From: Anseranas semipalmata
Taxonomy: Eukaryota > Chordata > Aves > Anseriformes > Anseranatidae
Assembly: GCA_013399115.1 (NCBI GenBank)
Contig: VXAA01003842.1
Location: forward strand, 132,716-196,715
DNA: 64,000 nucleotides
Direction: 5' to 3'
Shown: positions 36,671 to 50,400 of the stretch, one piece after another
How the letters are laid out: each line of letters opens with the position of its first letter
Position numbering within the stretch: position 1 is the stretch's first letter
The notes under the pieces: model-generated
Seen by the model: only the letters and a program-made list of their open reading frames with translations
Told to the model about the DNA's origin: nothing
The model's database searches: none
Position numbers and translations under genes: made by a program

Positions 36671-39600
36671 TGACAGCCTTTTAAAAGGGAGCACACGCAA
36701 CGCTTTCCAAAAGCTGGGTTTGCGGGCAATTGAAATAAACACGGTCTTTATTGTGCCCGGGGGTCCTGGGTGATAGCTTGCCGTGCTTGAGGACCTTCGT
36801 GCTCCCTTGCTCATCCTCCTCAGAAAGCAAACCTCACCCCGGGCAAGGAGAGCCCCGACCGCAGCCCTCCGCCAGCGCTTCCAGCAGCAACGCAAAGAGC
36901 TGTCCTTTGCACCGCTGGGATGGTTTGGTGCCCTGGTCCTCCCCACCCTGCTCATTCCAAAATCTAAAGGAGGAACAGAGAGGAATGAAAGTGATAAAAA
37001 AATTGATATAAAAATTTTAGTACTCATAAATCAAGTCTACAGCTTCAGCACTGCAATTTGCCTTTTCCTTGCAAAGATGACACTTAACAGTAGAGCAAGA
37101 AAATAACTTGCAATCTCAGCCATCCTGCTTGCAATCAATAAGATCAGTAATTAATTCTGGAAACAAACAGGCAGAGCTACACTTGAAGCAGGCAGGCAAG
37201 AAGCTTTCCAGGATTAAACAATAAAATGAGCCTGAACTCAGTTACAGAAGGCAATGTACTTATTTACTCCCGACTGCCGGTATAAATAAAACCCTCAGTA
37301 AAAATAGGTCAGATCACTGGATCCTCAGCAGTGAAATGATAAGGAGATCTGCAGCTGACAACAGGATCTGAAGCATGGAAGCTTTCCAATATCAAAGAGC
37401 CAGCCAGGCGGCTTACGTATCCCTGCATCGCCTGGCGTTGTGGGAACTATTGTGTTAAGGTCTGTAAACAGCCGGGGCTTTATCTGGGGCTGCGGAGGGG
37501 AAGGCGGAGGAAGGACGAGGGAGCCACAGGCAGCGATCACCCTCAGCCCCGTGCGGGATGCTCAGAGCCCCGCAAGATTGTCGCTGCCGTCCGTGGCATT
37601 GCACAAAGCCCTCCCTTGGTTCTGGGGTATGCCCAGCGTCGAGCAAACCCTTGCTGCAGCACTGCAGCTCCAGCCCAGCTGGACAGGAGCCTCCAGTCGC
37701 GGCGGTGAGGACCTGCCTCTCCTCCAGCTCGCCGTCCCTGTGCCTTCCCCTCCCAGGGACAGTTTCCCCATGGTGCCTCTCAGGCATCACCTGGGACCTG
37801 CCTCACCTGTGACAGGAGCGGCTAATGTTTTAAAAACATTAAAAATCGTGGTTTTTAATGGGTACCTGGCTGCGGCTCTAGACCCTGCAGCCCTGCTCTC
37901 TGCAGAGGACAGGCCTCTGGTTGCCGAAGCTGGTGGTGCAGCTGGCTCAGGGCGCCGGCTGCTCTTCAGCAGGAGGTGGCAAGGCCCTGGTGACGGCAGG
38001 CACGTCCCTCGCTGCCAGGGAAGGCAGCACCGGCTACAGGATTTTGAGTTTTTTTTTACCGTGGCTATTTGTACACTCTTACCAGCAACTGAGGACTTTC
38101 TGTAGCTACTCGCTTTTATCCATGTGCAAAATTTCTCATGCTTGAGCTTGCCCTTGAAATGGGCACACCAACCCCATTGCAAGTGGGCAATGGGGCTTTT
38201 GCCTTCGCCTTTTGCCTTCGCATCCTCCCACCAGGAGACCTCCAGGCTTTAATTGCAGCTCTCCGGGACAGGACCCATCTTTTCCATCCACGGTTGCACC
38301 ACACCCAGCGCGGTGGAGTCCAGAGTCTGGATCTGGGCTCCCAGATGCAACAACGAGATACACCAGTGCCTGAGCTAACAACAGGAATTGGGCGCAGCTG
38401 CTGTGCCCAGCACTCGCCAAGTATTTACATATACATATTCAAAAGTAATAATAATAAAAGCCTTTTTCTTTTGTAAAGGTAAGCACAGAAGAGAAATGAG
38501 AGGGAAACTGTTGGCAAAACATGGTGGCCAAGTTCTGCTGCTACGCTGAAGGATGCCAAGGAAAATCCAAACAATGGTCTGGGAGGGACCACGGCAGGGC
38601 GGAAGGATAAGGCTGCGGTTCCCCATGCCACAGGAAGGCTTTGGTTTAACGTGAGGGGGGCCCTTTTGGAGATGAATCCATAACCCCTCTGCTGAGCATG
38701 CCTCCAGGGCTCAGACACGTCCCCTTGGGTGGTGGATGACACTTTCTGCTTGACCCAAAGTCTCAGTCCCCGGCCCGATTTGAGTTCCCGCTCACCATCG
38801 CGGGCTTTCGTTTTTTCCTTGGTGGTTTGGGATTTTATTTTGTTTTGGTTTTGGATCTCTGACAATGTGACGTTTGCATGTTAGTTTGCCCGTGCGAGTC
38901 TTTATTTGGGACTCATCCATCATTTTCTGAGCTAAAACATAGCTGCTTGTCGAGAGGAAGTCATTTGTCTCTCACGAGAGAGTCACCCCTCCCACCCCCG
39001 CCAACCGCCCCGGCGCGGTGCAAGAGAATCCATTAGCTTCCCTGGAAAATGCATCATCTGACGGCAGGACTAAACTTCAGAATAACAAAACCTCCGCGAG
39101 GACACGGAGGAGCCATCCCCGTCACCCTGCTCAGTGGTCAGGTCAAAGCCTGACCTTTCTTTCCATTAAATCCTTAGTGTCCACATTTAAGAGAAAATAC
39201 TGCAAATTGGCAACGGCTCTGTGTTTCGTGACCAGAGCCAGTGCCCCCATTTCCAGGCTCTCAGGCGGCTCCTGGGTCGTTGGCTCTTTTCAAAGCCCAT
39301 CTCTGGAGCTTCCTCCTCGCTCCTGTCAGTGCTTGCAAGTGAAACAGGAGAGGAAACACCTCTCGGAGGTGGGCATCTGAAACGACCCTGGAAGAAACTC
39401 AGGAATGAGCTCTCTGGGCAGGAGGGAGCCCGTGCTAGCTGAGGAAACAGCCACTCGTGCTACTGCGTCCCAGCCCTCGGAGCTCTGCAGCCCAAAACCA
39501 CCCCAAATTCCCATTCATGTTCATTTCTCCCCGTGTTTAAGCTCATCTTCTGCTGTTAACACTTCACTCACGATCAGAGTGGAGGAGTACTGCCCTTACT

Positions 39601-41149
39601 GCAGACTTGCAAGCCCAGGAGGAGCACAGGAGATAACTTCTCACAGCCCGGTACCCAAGCAGGATCCAGGAAGGTGTTTGCTCAGGTGGGTCCAGACACA
39701 GCATTTACAAACATCTCCAATATCTCCCATTGGAACAGGTGCAGTGGGATCTCTGTGGGTCCCATGGGGCAGGGCAGGACCAGGGCTCCACATCTTGGCT
39801 GGGAATGATGGTGGCAGCCATGTCTTCCAGGAGGGTTCCTCCATGCAGCAACCTCTTCTTCTCCATTGCTGGGCCACGGTCTTCCTCCATGACCAATGGA
39901 AGGAGCTACCAACCACCTCACCCAGCACAGAACCTCGTGCCATGGGAAAGCAGCTGGGGCATGCTGGGCTTTGCTGCGTGAGCACCAGCGATGTAGATGT
40001 GGAGGTGAAGGCAGGAAGCCCCTTGAATGGGGCAGCTGGGAGGAACCACTTGTCAGGGTGTTTCACCATCCCAACAACAGCACTTCAAAATTTGGGTCTA
40101 GGAAGTTTCTTTTTTTTGCATTTCAATTTTTCATCTCAGCAGAAGAAAATTTTTACTCTGTTAAATTTCACACTGAATGATGAAATTTATACTATTTTGG
40201 AGTTTTTCTAAAATTTAACAGCCAAAGAGTTAAAATGATCACTAAGCCAAGAAGCTAACAATGCCAACAATATAGGTGTTTCGCTCACCAAACTATTTCT
40301 TTTTTTTCACTTTTTTTTTTTCCTCAGGCAGCACAACCCAAAAGGGATTATTCATACAGCTGCAAACTGAAGGAGGGGAAAGAGAAACTTTCCCCGTCTA
40401 TCTGGTTGGGAAGTGAATGGCTTTTGTAATATACGTATAGGAAAAAAAAATTTAAAAAAAAAAAAAAAAGGAAAAATTAAGAAGATGAATGAAAAATAAA
40501 GAAGATAAATGTATCTCTGGCTAGCATGTCATGAGGCTACATAACAAGTTTCTAAAATCCCTAGTGAAAAATTAAGCACCTTTGAAAGTTCCTTGCTGGT
40601 GTTTCTGGGACCGAGCTGTGAAAGCAAATAGAGCTGATCTCCAGTGAGGTGGAGAAGGGCGCTGCTTGGAGGCAGGGGCTGTGAAAGATTCGGATTTAAA
40701 GACAACGGCTTTATTTTTCTATGGCCTTGAGGGGATTAAGATAGGAGAGCAGCCCTGCCTCGCCACTGGAGATATAAATCCTGGAGGGTCACTCCACAGC
40801 CATCTGTCAACTGAGAGGAAGGGAGGAGGCAGAGTCATATTCAGTAGTAAATTTTGGGAAGAACAAGCACTAATGGCTTAAAATTAAGGAAGAAAAACAC
40901 TGGGCTAAATAGTAGGAAATGCTTTATAACAGTGAGGTCAGGCAGACAATGGAGAAACCTGCCGGGGAGGTCAGGGGCTCGCCAATAACCGAGAGGTTCG
41001 TGGCCAGACCGAGGAGGCTCTGCTGAGACGCTCATCCCCGAGACCCTCGGATGGGGGTCGTGTCCCCCCCCCATCAGTTTGGGCTGATGGAGTTTTGGGG
41101 GAAATGCATGGCTTCCTGCAAGCTTTCTCACCCTCACCTGCCCAGGAGC
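36671..41149. other. Intergenic stretch, no gene recognised
   Basis: GC-richer at 37440-38100 and 39400-40070. This explains the 221- and 268-codon plus-strand frames there, which have overlapping antisense frames and no domain. The 13-base word CTTTTGCCTTCGC is tandemly repeated twice at 38196-38221. T11 lies at 40311-40321 and an A-rich tract (A9, TTT, A16) at 40442-40469. Short CpG groupings at 38980-39020 do not reach island size. Confidence 0.6.
40441..40500 (+). repeat. A-rich low-complexity tract
   Basis: A9, TTT, A16 and then GGAAAAATTAAG and GATGAATGAAAAATAAAGAA text. No LINE or SINE body is recognised upstream, so it is listed as low complexity, not as a retroposon tail. Confidence 0.75.
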
Positions 41150-41520
41150 AAGGTGCAGGGGAGGGCGAGGGCCCGGTCCCCTCGGAGATGTCGCGCAGCT
41201 TTCGGCACAGCATCCGCCCCCAGCGCCCGCATCCAGCCAGGCACACGCGGAACCAGGGAGCGCTCCGGATGAGAGATCTGCCCCAGCTGTTCCCGTTTCT
41301 AAAGTAAAACGGCGGCCATCCAAAGAGGTGGGATCAGCCGGGGGAGAAGGAAGAAAGGGGCCTTTCAGATGAGCCCCCCCAGGGGGCTCAGGGAGCGAGG
41401 GGGCGGGCAGGGGATGGCTCCGCGCGCCGCTGCGGTCCCTGCAGATGCCAGCACAGGGAGGTTTTTTTAAGGCTGTCAGGTTGGTTTCCTCGCGGCTCCC
41501 CGCGCAGACACCTGCGGTCT
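41150..41520. promoter_or_regulatory. CpG-rich cluster with GC box, candidate orphan CpG island
   Basis: About 29 CpGs were counted by eye in 370 bases, with a GGGGCGGG Sp1-type box at about 41400-41407 and dense CGCG words at 41430-41505. Inside lies a perfect inverted repeat, TGAGCCCCC / GGGGGCTCA (41370-41390, loop CCA). To the right it abuts an AT-rich motif block. The long minus-strand frame at 40841-41323 is a GC shadow. Confidence 0.4.
41370..41390. repeat. Perfect inverted repeat TGAGCCCCC / GGGGGCTCA
   Basis: Nine-base arms with a three-base loop (CCA), located inside the CpG cluster. It could form a stable hairpin in single-stranded DNA or RNA. Confidence 0.55.
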
Positions 41521-41660
41521 GTTACATGACACGTCATTATATTTTTGCAACTTATGGTGTCCATCATCACCCCCAGGCAATCTCTGTGTAGCTGTGATAA
41601 ATGATACACAGGCAGTTTATTATACACACTAAATCCTCTTCACTTGGTGGTCCAGGGGTT
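41521..41660. promoter_or_regulatory. Candidate regulatory block beside CpG cluster
   Basis: AT-rich sequence begins with TGACACGTCA at 41527-41536 (bZIP-like inverted half-sites) and continues with GATAAATGATACAC at about 41597 and TTTATTATACACAC at about 41617. It starts where the CpG cluster stops, an arrangement seen at vertebrate regulatory regions. Inference only. Confidence 0.22.
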
Positions 41661-44600
41661 TACCTAATACATTTTATTCCTCTTTTGCTTGTATTTGTAT
41701 CTTGGATCCGTTTGATTCCCTATAGCAAATGCTGAATAGGTTCTACAAAACACGCCTTGCAACAAGTGTGATTATTTCCTATCATCTCCTATCTGGTGAG
41801 AACCCAGTTAGTGCTTAAATTTTTCTGCATGTCTGGAAAACGCAACTGCATTAGAAATATTAACTAGCAGAGGCTGGGAATGCCACCCTGACAGCCCAAA
41901 GCAGCCTGCTCTCGGTAGAAAGCTGCTGGAGATGTGACAGCAGCTGGAAGGGAAGGCAGGAGAGGCTGCGATAGCCAGCTGAGATCATAGGTGGCATTTA
42001 GGGAAAGCAAAACAACTCACTCCCGTTGGAATTTGACCATTCAAAGGCCAGCACGCTGATTTTTGAAAACAGAGAGAATTAATGATGCCGAGAAATTAAA
42101 ATCCCAGCTACGGGTCTCGCCTGAAAGGCAGTGCAGGAACACAGATCTGCATCCTTAGGACTGCCCTCTCCTCGGAGAGTCTCTCCTGCTTTGATGTGTT
42201 GTCCAAAACACCTCCTGAAGCGGGCTGGTGAGGGCAAGGAAGCCTTTCTAAGCCTTAAGGTGTCATTAAGTGCCAGTAACATGCAGCAGAGAGCACAGCT
42301 CAAAGAAACGCAGGCTCCTTCCTCCAGCGCACCCTCCAGCACTCTCAGAGCAGGTCTCCATGAGCCCACCAGTGAAAGCGTCCCACGAATGTGTCACCCC
42401 TGGCCAAGAAGTGAGCAGGAAGGATTTTTTCCTAGCACTGGTGTCACTCAGGCATCCGGAGAGGCTGTTCCCAGTTTTTCCCATCCCATACCAGGCCCTC
42501 GCTGCCGGGGTGGTGCAGGACGAAGCCGTGAGAAGATGTGTCTTGTGGTTCTGCAGCCGGGGACAGCAGGGAAGGAGATGAGGGCAGCTGCAGAGGATGC
42601 TGAAGGAGGAGGAAGGCAGAGTTGCTGCAGGTCATGGGAAGGCAGCGAGGGGAATCTGAAGAGGATTGGATGGGATGTCAGAAAGGGTTTGTGCAGCTGG
42701 GTTTGGGCAAGCTGGGAGCACAGAGGGGAAATCAGCCCTGAGTGTCAGGTCGCTGACATCCTCAGCTCAGGTGCAGGAATGGAAATAGCTGGTTTTGCGG
42801 CTAATAGGAGGTGGAAAACAAGCAAGGAGCACATTAAGAGATGCTCAGGAGAAAGGAAGAACTGCAGAGGAATGGCACGGTCTGCTGAACGAAAAAGCGG
42901 CTCTTTGTTCTCCGAGAGCTTTGTTTCTGCTGGGCTCTGGGGGAGGAGAGCTGGCCTACAGCTACAACAGTAACTCTGAGTAACTTCTCAGGAAACAGCT
43001 TATTTAGATAGTACTGCCTATTCTTCAGAGGAGAGGACAGAAGAACCTATCGCCTGTTACTAATGAATGGCTTTTCCACAGCTAATGGTGTTTATGGGCA
43101 TGGATACTCCAAGGTCTCCACAATATCTCTGCTAATAGGATGGATTTTGCCACCAAGAAAGCATGGCTTTTCACGCACGCACCCCGATAGGACAGAGTTA
43201 AATATCTCCTCTGTTTTTAATGGAAAATTAAGCAGGCATGACGCATCTGTTTAGAAGATTTTTTCTTATCTCTGGGATCGAAAAGAATTCCAGAGCTGGA
43301 AGACCAGAAACCAAGAGCAGCTCATTAACTGCCAGCGCATGCACACTGAAGGAGTTCAGGTTGAGCACAAGCTCAGGGTTGGATTCTCTGTCCATTGCTT
43401 TCACTGGCTACAGTAGGAACAGCTTTGGACCTCGATTTCTCCACTGGAGTTTGTGGTAAATAAAAGTCACAGGCAGAACCCATTAAAGTGGTTTCAATTT
43501 CCAGGCTCCAGGCTTTCCAAAAGTTGACTCTTGTAAAATTCAATATACACAAATGTTCTTTGGCTGGGTGGGAGAAGGACTCAAACAATCAGAGGTTCAT
43601 TGTAACCTTCTGGGTCAAGGATCTCCCGCTAATGGTAATGGGGTCTGTGAGTTTGCCACCCAGTCTGGAAAAGGCTTAAGAAAAGTGTTCCCAGAAACAA
43701 GAGCAATTTCAAGGGAAAAAGAAAAAACAATTTTTGAGGACATCATTGCCAAGTTGTGGTGCTCAGGTCCTGCTCAATTTTTGCACAACAGCGACAAAAG
43801 AAACCTCTGCTCAGCCCTGAGTCTGGGCTCCCTTTGCAGTCTCGATCCGCAAAGCCGTGCAGTTGGGAGCCAATTTTGAGTAAACGCGGTGTTTTAGGTG
43901 CAAAGTGCATTCAGACCACAAACCCTGATGCCTGAAGGGTCCGGAGGCTTGCGTCAGGCTCTGCTCTCAGGTGCACAGCACAAAGCAGACAGTCCCCAAA
44001 TCTCAACCGTCCTTGCAAATGCGCATTTGGCAGCGTCCAGTCCCTGCTGCTGCTTTCCCAGTCCAGCGCAGGAAGCATCTCTCTGCTCAGTGTTTTTGTG
44101 CATAACAAGACTCAGCCAAGCCTCTTTTTACAAAGCACAGTCGCTCTGAAAGAAAGCAAACAAAACTTAATAGCTACTACCTTGAAGCGGTCGGCTCCTC
44201 GCGCTGTATTCCAAGACAGGGTAGGTCCATAATTCAAAATTGTTGGCTCTGGGAATCTTTATCATGGCTGGATTTTTGCTGCATCTGGTTGAGCAAGTTT
44301 TTGTAATGTCATTTCTGATCAAGGTAGTTTTCAGTAACAACTTTCAGCATATTACAGGTCAAGGTTAAGAGGGAAAGGGAAATTGCAAAGGGGAGGTGCT
44401 CTCGCTGCTCTTTGAGGTGGCAGCGGCTGCAAGAGAGAGGACTTGTTCAGAAATTAAAGGAGTGATTGTAATTCAGAAGAGCTGTTACAAGGAAAGGAAA
44501 AAGTAGCATTTGTGACACTGTTAGCAAATTACAACAATGTGCAGCTGCCTGGAAATGAACCGAACGCCAGCTTTAAAACCATCCATGTCGAATTGATTTC

Positions 44601-47399
44601 AAATCATCAGCTATTTGGTCCAGCCTATTACGGCAAAGGCTGCTTGTCTTGAGGAAACATGCTGTGCATTTGGAAAGCAGTTTAACAGAGTCTGGAAAAT
44701 ATCTTTCAAACCAGGACCTGTCTCCCAGCAGAGTCAAAATTTATACAAACGCTCTCACTTTTTGCTTGCGCTGGGCAGGTTGGGAGCAGTGCTGCCGTGT
44801 CAAATAGTAACTCAAACCACATTCGCAGCTTGACTCTGCAGCATCATCTGCTCTCCGAGCCGAAACCCACGTGAACATGCTGAGTTTGCAGCTACTTGTC
44901 CTGCTGTGGGGACCAAAAGCCATGGCATAGGCTTTGCAAAGCAAAAAAAGCCATCTCTGATTTGTCAGCCCACAACGATGTGGAACAAATGGGTCAGCTG
45001 TCCGAGCTGAGTGCCTGGCTGAACGAGTATGATGTGCTCAGCTGCATCGGGCAATTTCTTGCCCTGTAATCCTGCACTGTTTCATGACCTCTGAAATGCT
45101 GAAGACCAACTTAAGAAACCAAACAGACAGCATCTCTCTGATTCATTCTCCTGTAACACAATATAAATAGAAATTGCCTTTTGGCCAGGCAGAGTCAGAT
45201 CCCATGATTTCCCAGGCTTGCATCCATCAGGCTGGAACCAGAGATTTTAAAAATCGGAAGGGTGAAAAACACCCTCTGCTTTTAGGTGCTGGTTTATTGG
45301 GTTTCTTGTTCAGGACACCCTGAACTTCATTTCTGAAGATGCCAAGGAATTCCACCTTCCATTAATTATAGGCTGAGTTGTGGCTGCTCATCACTTTGGA
45401 GAAAAATGACACTCTGGGGAGGCAACCTTGGCTCCTAGAAGTTTGCGGGAGTTTTGCCACTATCTTTGATGTAACCAGGACTTTTTTCCTAAAACTCAGC
45501 TCTGCAAAACCAGGATATTTTAGCACTGAAAACCAACAATGTTGCATGGCAAAAATATTATAATGTAAGCCTATGCTCAACTGGCTCATCGTTCTCAGAG
45601 GTATGGGGTGGAATTAGTAGCTGAATTTGGAGTTGTAATGTAAATTCAGTAATGGGGCATTTTGGCTGGTGGATGTTCTCAAGGAGATTACTTTCCTTGC
45701 CCCATACTTATGGCTCCATTTTTTCCATATCCAGTTTTCCATGCACTTTGGGATATGCTCAATCCTAGACAGTGAAAAGGATTTCATTAACATTTCATAT
45801 TTCTTCACTCTGTGCACCCTGATTTCAGCTGGAAACCCCAGAATATCCCAGAAGCAGAACATGCCAGTACCTCAGGAATCGCCAGCGGCAGCCGTGCCAG
45901 AAGCAGAAGCACGCAAACTCCCAGGTGCTGCCCCAGACTGAACAGTGACACTTGGCTTATATGAATGGCAATAAAGCATTGATTAATCCCCTTTGCACTC
46001 ACTGTGGAGAAGTCGTTCAAGTCAAAGCCACTGCACTGGCAGATGTGCTAACATCAGATTCTCTCTAAGCAGAAGTGGAAGTCCTCCACTAGACACAGTA
46101 TAGGCTACACCACTATTTCCCTCCTCTTAATTCGATCTCTTGGCTAGTGGATTGCTAGCATTAAGAGGAAATTGCCAGCTAAATGTATTGAATGTATAAA
46201 GGGACAGTCACTGAAACATAATGGTACGAGATTTAACTAGCAGGGAAAAGCAGGACAAGGAATACAGCCCGAAGGAGGCAAAGCAGTAAGCTGTCAGAGA
46301 AGTTCATGTAATTAATAAAGCATTAGAGTAGAAGAGACTGTCTTCATGTAGAGGGGGGACACCGGTCCAGACAAACCACGATGGCTTACAGGACAGAAAT
46401 TCCCAGCTCAGCACCCGCTGCCTCCACTTCCAATAGTCCGGGTCAGCATCCTGTGTGCACCGGTCCTGCTTCAGTGCCCGCAGGGATGCGAAACGCTTGC
46501 TGTGTCCCCATGTACCAAGCGGACCTGGAAAATTATTTAGGGCTCCATAACCAAGATGCCTTCCCTAATGGTCTGGTATTTGTGAAGTGTCTCACAGTTG
46601 TAATCTTTCGGTTTCTGGGATCACCTTACAACCACAATTGGATTTCAGAAGCATGCTGCAACAGTCTGACTCCCAGTGTTATAACGAGATGTTTTCTTAG
46701 CTGTATTTTCTGTTTAGTCTGAGTCCTGCATAGTTTAGGGCTTAAAAAAAAAATAAAGCAAAAATAAAATAAAAAAATCCTCAGGTAGTTCAAATAACCT
46801 CTGCGGCAGTATCCTTGGAGCGGGGCCTGCCCTCGCTCACAGCCCTGCCAAACTGGGGCATTATTTGTCCCTGCGAGCCAGCCGGCATCGTGTCAGCAGC
46901 ACAGGCAGCTGTTCTCGGAGCGTGGCAAGCTGCCCCTCCGCCCCTTCCCCACGGGCCACCATTCTCCAGGCTCTTACCAGTACCCACCAGCAGCTCCTAG
47001 AGCAGATGCCTTGGAGCCAGCCAGGAAAATTGGACAGTTTGGGTCTGCTTATGCTGCAATAGCGATGGTTTTCTCTGACGATGGTTATGCATGCTTCCCA
47101 CCACAGCGGGTGCTTTAGGGCAAAGGCGAGTTTGGGGACCTGGGAGAGGAGCTGGGACACGAGCCAGCGGCAGTGCCCAGGAGCTGGCGTGGAGGATTAC
47201 AAGCACCCATGACTCACAGATGGGTGATGAGTGGTTTCTATCAGCGGTCCCCAGCCCCCAGCTGCACACCGTGTGGCCTTTGGGCTTGCTGGCCGTCTTG
47301 TTGAATGGTTGAAATTGAAGCCAGCGAGGAGAGCAGAGTCTGACGTTTCCTGGAGCACTGCACTCGCTCGGCGGGGCTGGCTCTGCCCCAGCCAAGTTC
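41661..47399. other. Intergenic stretch, no gene recognised
   Basis: Includes the longest frame of the window, 280 codons at 42131-42973 plus. It has no domain, is serine/arginine/glycine-rich, and competes with other frames. The rest is AT-rich, with non-repetitive text at 45960-46330 (TAATCCC at 45984-45990) that could contain conserved elements. An A-rich tract lies at 46745-46780. No mobile element was recognised. Confidence 0.6.
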
Positions 47400-47427
47400 A
47401 GATTTCTTGGGCTGGCCCAAGAAATCT
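47400..47427. repeat. Perfect 13-base inverted repeat
   Basis: AGATTTCTTGGGC at 47400-47412 and GCCCAAGAAATCT at 47415-47427 are separated by two bases (TG). This is the longest perfect palindrome noticed in the window. TTCTTGG/CCAAGAA also resembles a STAT-type word. No terminal inverted-repeat transposon body or target-site duplication was seen around it. Confidence 0.7.
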
Positions 47428-50400
47428 CAGCCCTGCCGGGGCTCACCACACCGAAGTCAAGGCTGAGCCACCGATGCTGTTGGTGCCTCCTCACCCTAAA
47501 TGGGGACAGAGCTGGCAGCTGGGAGCAGGACACTTGGTGTGGGACCGCATGGTGACACTGGGGGCTGGGGACTGCAGGGGTAAATGGATGGAAATGGCAC
47601 TTGGGTGAACCCATGCTGGGTGCCTGCCTGAGCCCCGCCGTGGGTCCTGGCAGTTTTGTCACTCTCAAGGTGCGGGATCACCAGGGATGACCTAAGGGGT
47701 GCTCAACACCCACCTTCGGGAGTGCTCACCAACAGCCCGGGGTCCCTCCGCAGGGACCTGATGGTTTTTAAATCATCCACCGTGCTCATGCAACCGGGCA
47801 CACGCAGCCGAGTTTAGGGAAGATACAGCACGAGTTTCTTGTGCAGAGAGGCACTCCGATACCAGCTGCTTTGAATTTCCTGTGCGTTTGTGAAAATTAA
47901 TCTTTAATGCCTTCTGCTGCCTGCAAGCGGCTCTTTTTTTAGGAGAAAAAGCAAGCCCCAAATTAAAACTCCTCCCCAAAAGCTCGCAGGTACATGGAGG
48001 GTTTCCAGGCAGCGGTTTGGACCACAGCGTGCTGGAAATAGCCCAAAACGACCAGTGTTGTCACTGAGGCAGAACCCCCCCACCAGGCTCCTGCTGCAAG
48101 CCCCAACCAGGGCTAATCAGCCCCACCACAATCAGCCGAGGAAGACATTAAGTCTTCAGGCTCCTGGGGAATTGCCGGAAGCCGGGAATGCCGGCACCAG
48201 CTATAAAGACTAATTGACGACGACAGCAAAATTTGACGATATCCTTTCAAATTCTCCCTGCCAGCCCTGATGGGATTTAGGGAACCCCAAACTGACGAGG
48301 AAGAGCTCCCTCTGCCGAGGCCATGGCCCTGGGAAAAGGGCTCCATGGGGCTTCTCCCCCTCCAGCACCTCAACCCCATCGTACATGGGCTGCGTTCACT
48401 CGGCCAGGCTGAGCTGGGACAGCACCAAGGGGCCGTGACATTAATTTGTGCCGACTGAGGCTATTTGACAATCGAAAAATCGAAATGTCACCTTTCGCAT
48501 TTGGGTACTCGATCTGGACCCTCCTGGGCTCCCGAAAGAAGAAAAAGATGCTTTCTGCTCCAAAAAGCTTCCACTGATTGAAAATTCAGCTGCTGTCAGA
48601 GCAACAGCCCCAAAGCATTGCTGGAGCAATGAGCAGGCACCATCAGCATCCCCAGCACGCATAAAGGTCAGGGGGAAAAGCTTTAAACAACCCCTGGGAG
48701 TGCGTTCCTGAGGCTGGATTCAACCCATCACCCTGATTTCATGTCTCCCCACTTCTCCTTCAGCAGCTGCCCCCCAGCCAGCCTGTTGGAGCCAGTGGAC
48801 AAAGCCGGGACGTACAGGGCATGGGCTGCAGCTCCAGCCAGCTTCGCGGCCAAGGCACATCGCTGTTGCTTCCGCTTCATCTCCCCCTTGCTCTCCCATC
48901 CTCCCCAGTGCCCCCTGCTCTTCTCTCCCACAACCCTGAAAATGCCTTTTATTTTTTTAAGAGCCGCTTCATTGTTCCTGGCAGGATGGGCAGAGCGGCA
49001 GGCCGCACAATGCAGGCACCCTTTTCTCAGGATGTACGTTGGTCATCCCAGGGCAGGAAAAATGCTTACGGTGGGGCTTCCTCAGCACACTGCCTTCCCC
49101 TTCCCTGCAGGCTCTCACAGCGACCCTGTTTTTCAGATTACCAGCCACTCTTGGTAGGAACTCACTTTACGCAACCAAAATGTTGTGCATCATGCACAGC
49201 TTCGTGCAAGATCCCATAAATGTTCAAAACCTGCTGAGCTCCATCACTCTCCCCATATCTGCATCCCTCCTGGTGCTGGACGAGTAACCCCACCACGTCA
49301 AGAGTACCGTGCCCATCTCATCCGATGACAGCAGCCTCCATCCTCATCGACGTAACGTGTGAGGACACCGGTGCAGTAAACGAGTGAAGGAGCCCTTTCA
49401 TCGCTTGCCAGCCTTTGTCCTTGGGTGCTCGTGAAACTCCTGGGCATCCTGAGCTTGAGGTCAGAACTGGTCTCCATCTGCTCGGCGGCCCATGGAACAA
49501 AGGGCTCTCTGTGTGTGCAACCCCACACCCACGCTGGGCTCTGCAAATGACATTAAGTGGACGTATATAATTAGTTATTAGTACCGCATGTTTCAGAACA
49601 GCGTGTACCACCACTGAAGGCAGCATCAGTCCCATGTCCCAGACATCCTCCCTGGGGGCTTGTACAATGCAAGACTCCCACCCTCCTCCCAGACATCAGT
49701 GTTCCTCATAAACCCAGATCTGAAGCGGCTTTTCGCATGTCGAGCTCGAGTCCATACCCTGAAACAGCTGATGATAAATCAGAAACCTGCAGCCATGGTC
49801 TGAAAGCCCAGCCTACACCTCATGGTGATGCCCTTGCACCCCCATGCAAATCCCAGACACTGGGGTTCTACCAAGCAGAGCAAACCTTGCACCACTGGGG
49901 AGCAGCTCAGTAAAACGCAGGCACAATTTTCTTAGGACAGTCAATTCTGTCCTTGCTGCTCCTTCCCGCCCTTGTCCAGGATGCATTTCCTGGCAGGAGC
50001 ATCCATTTCCACCTCAGGACTTGTCCTTCTTCCCCCCCAGCCACTGATCTCTAGTTCGTGCCTCTCCTCACCTTCATCTCAGCTTCACCACTGATGGGGA
50101 CGGCAACTCGCACACCCTGTGGGCACCCCATCAGATGAGTGTTTGGGGTGGGGAATGCAAGCAAGGATGAGACTCCTAGATTTCCTAGAAACTCTCATTC
50201 ACTTTGTAAAATCAGATAACTTATGTGGGTCTTTACATGAGGTCTTTACAGGGGCTCAGCATCCAAGTGCAGCCTGTGGCCTGCAGACCTTCCTTCATCT
50301 CACAGCAGGTTACAGACCGGGAGACCTACGGGGGTGATGTCTCAGCAGAATGTCTGAGCCTGCCCCCACCACTGGGAAAGAATCAGTTAAAAATGCCAAA

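Noticed and set aside
37440..38105. 221-codon plus-strand open frame
   Set aside because: Located in GC-rich sequence with antisense frames over the same interval; Pro/Ser/Ala-rich with no domain.
39405..40211. 268-codon plus-strand open frame
   Set aside because: An antisense frame of 142 codons covers the same bases, no known protein family is recognisable, and the 3' part runs into AT-rich low-complexity sequence.
42131..42973. 280-codon plus-strand open frame, the longest in the window
   Set aside because: No recognisable domain, low-information Ser/Arg/Gly-rich composition, other frames overlap it on both strands, and no promoter or splice context. Single frames of this size occur by chance in GC-richer vertebrate DNA.
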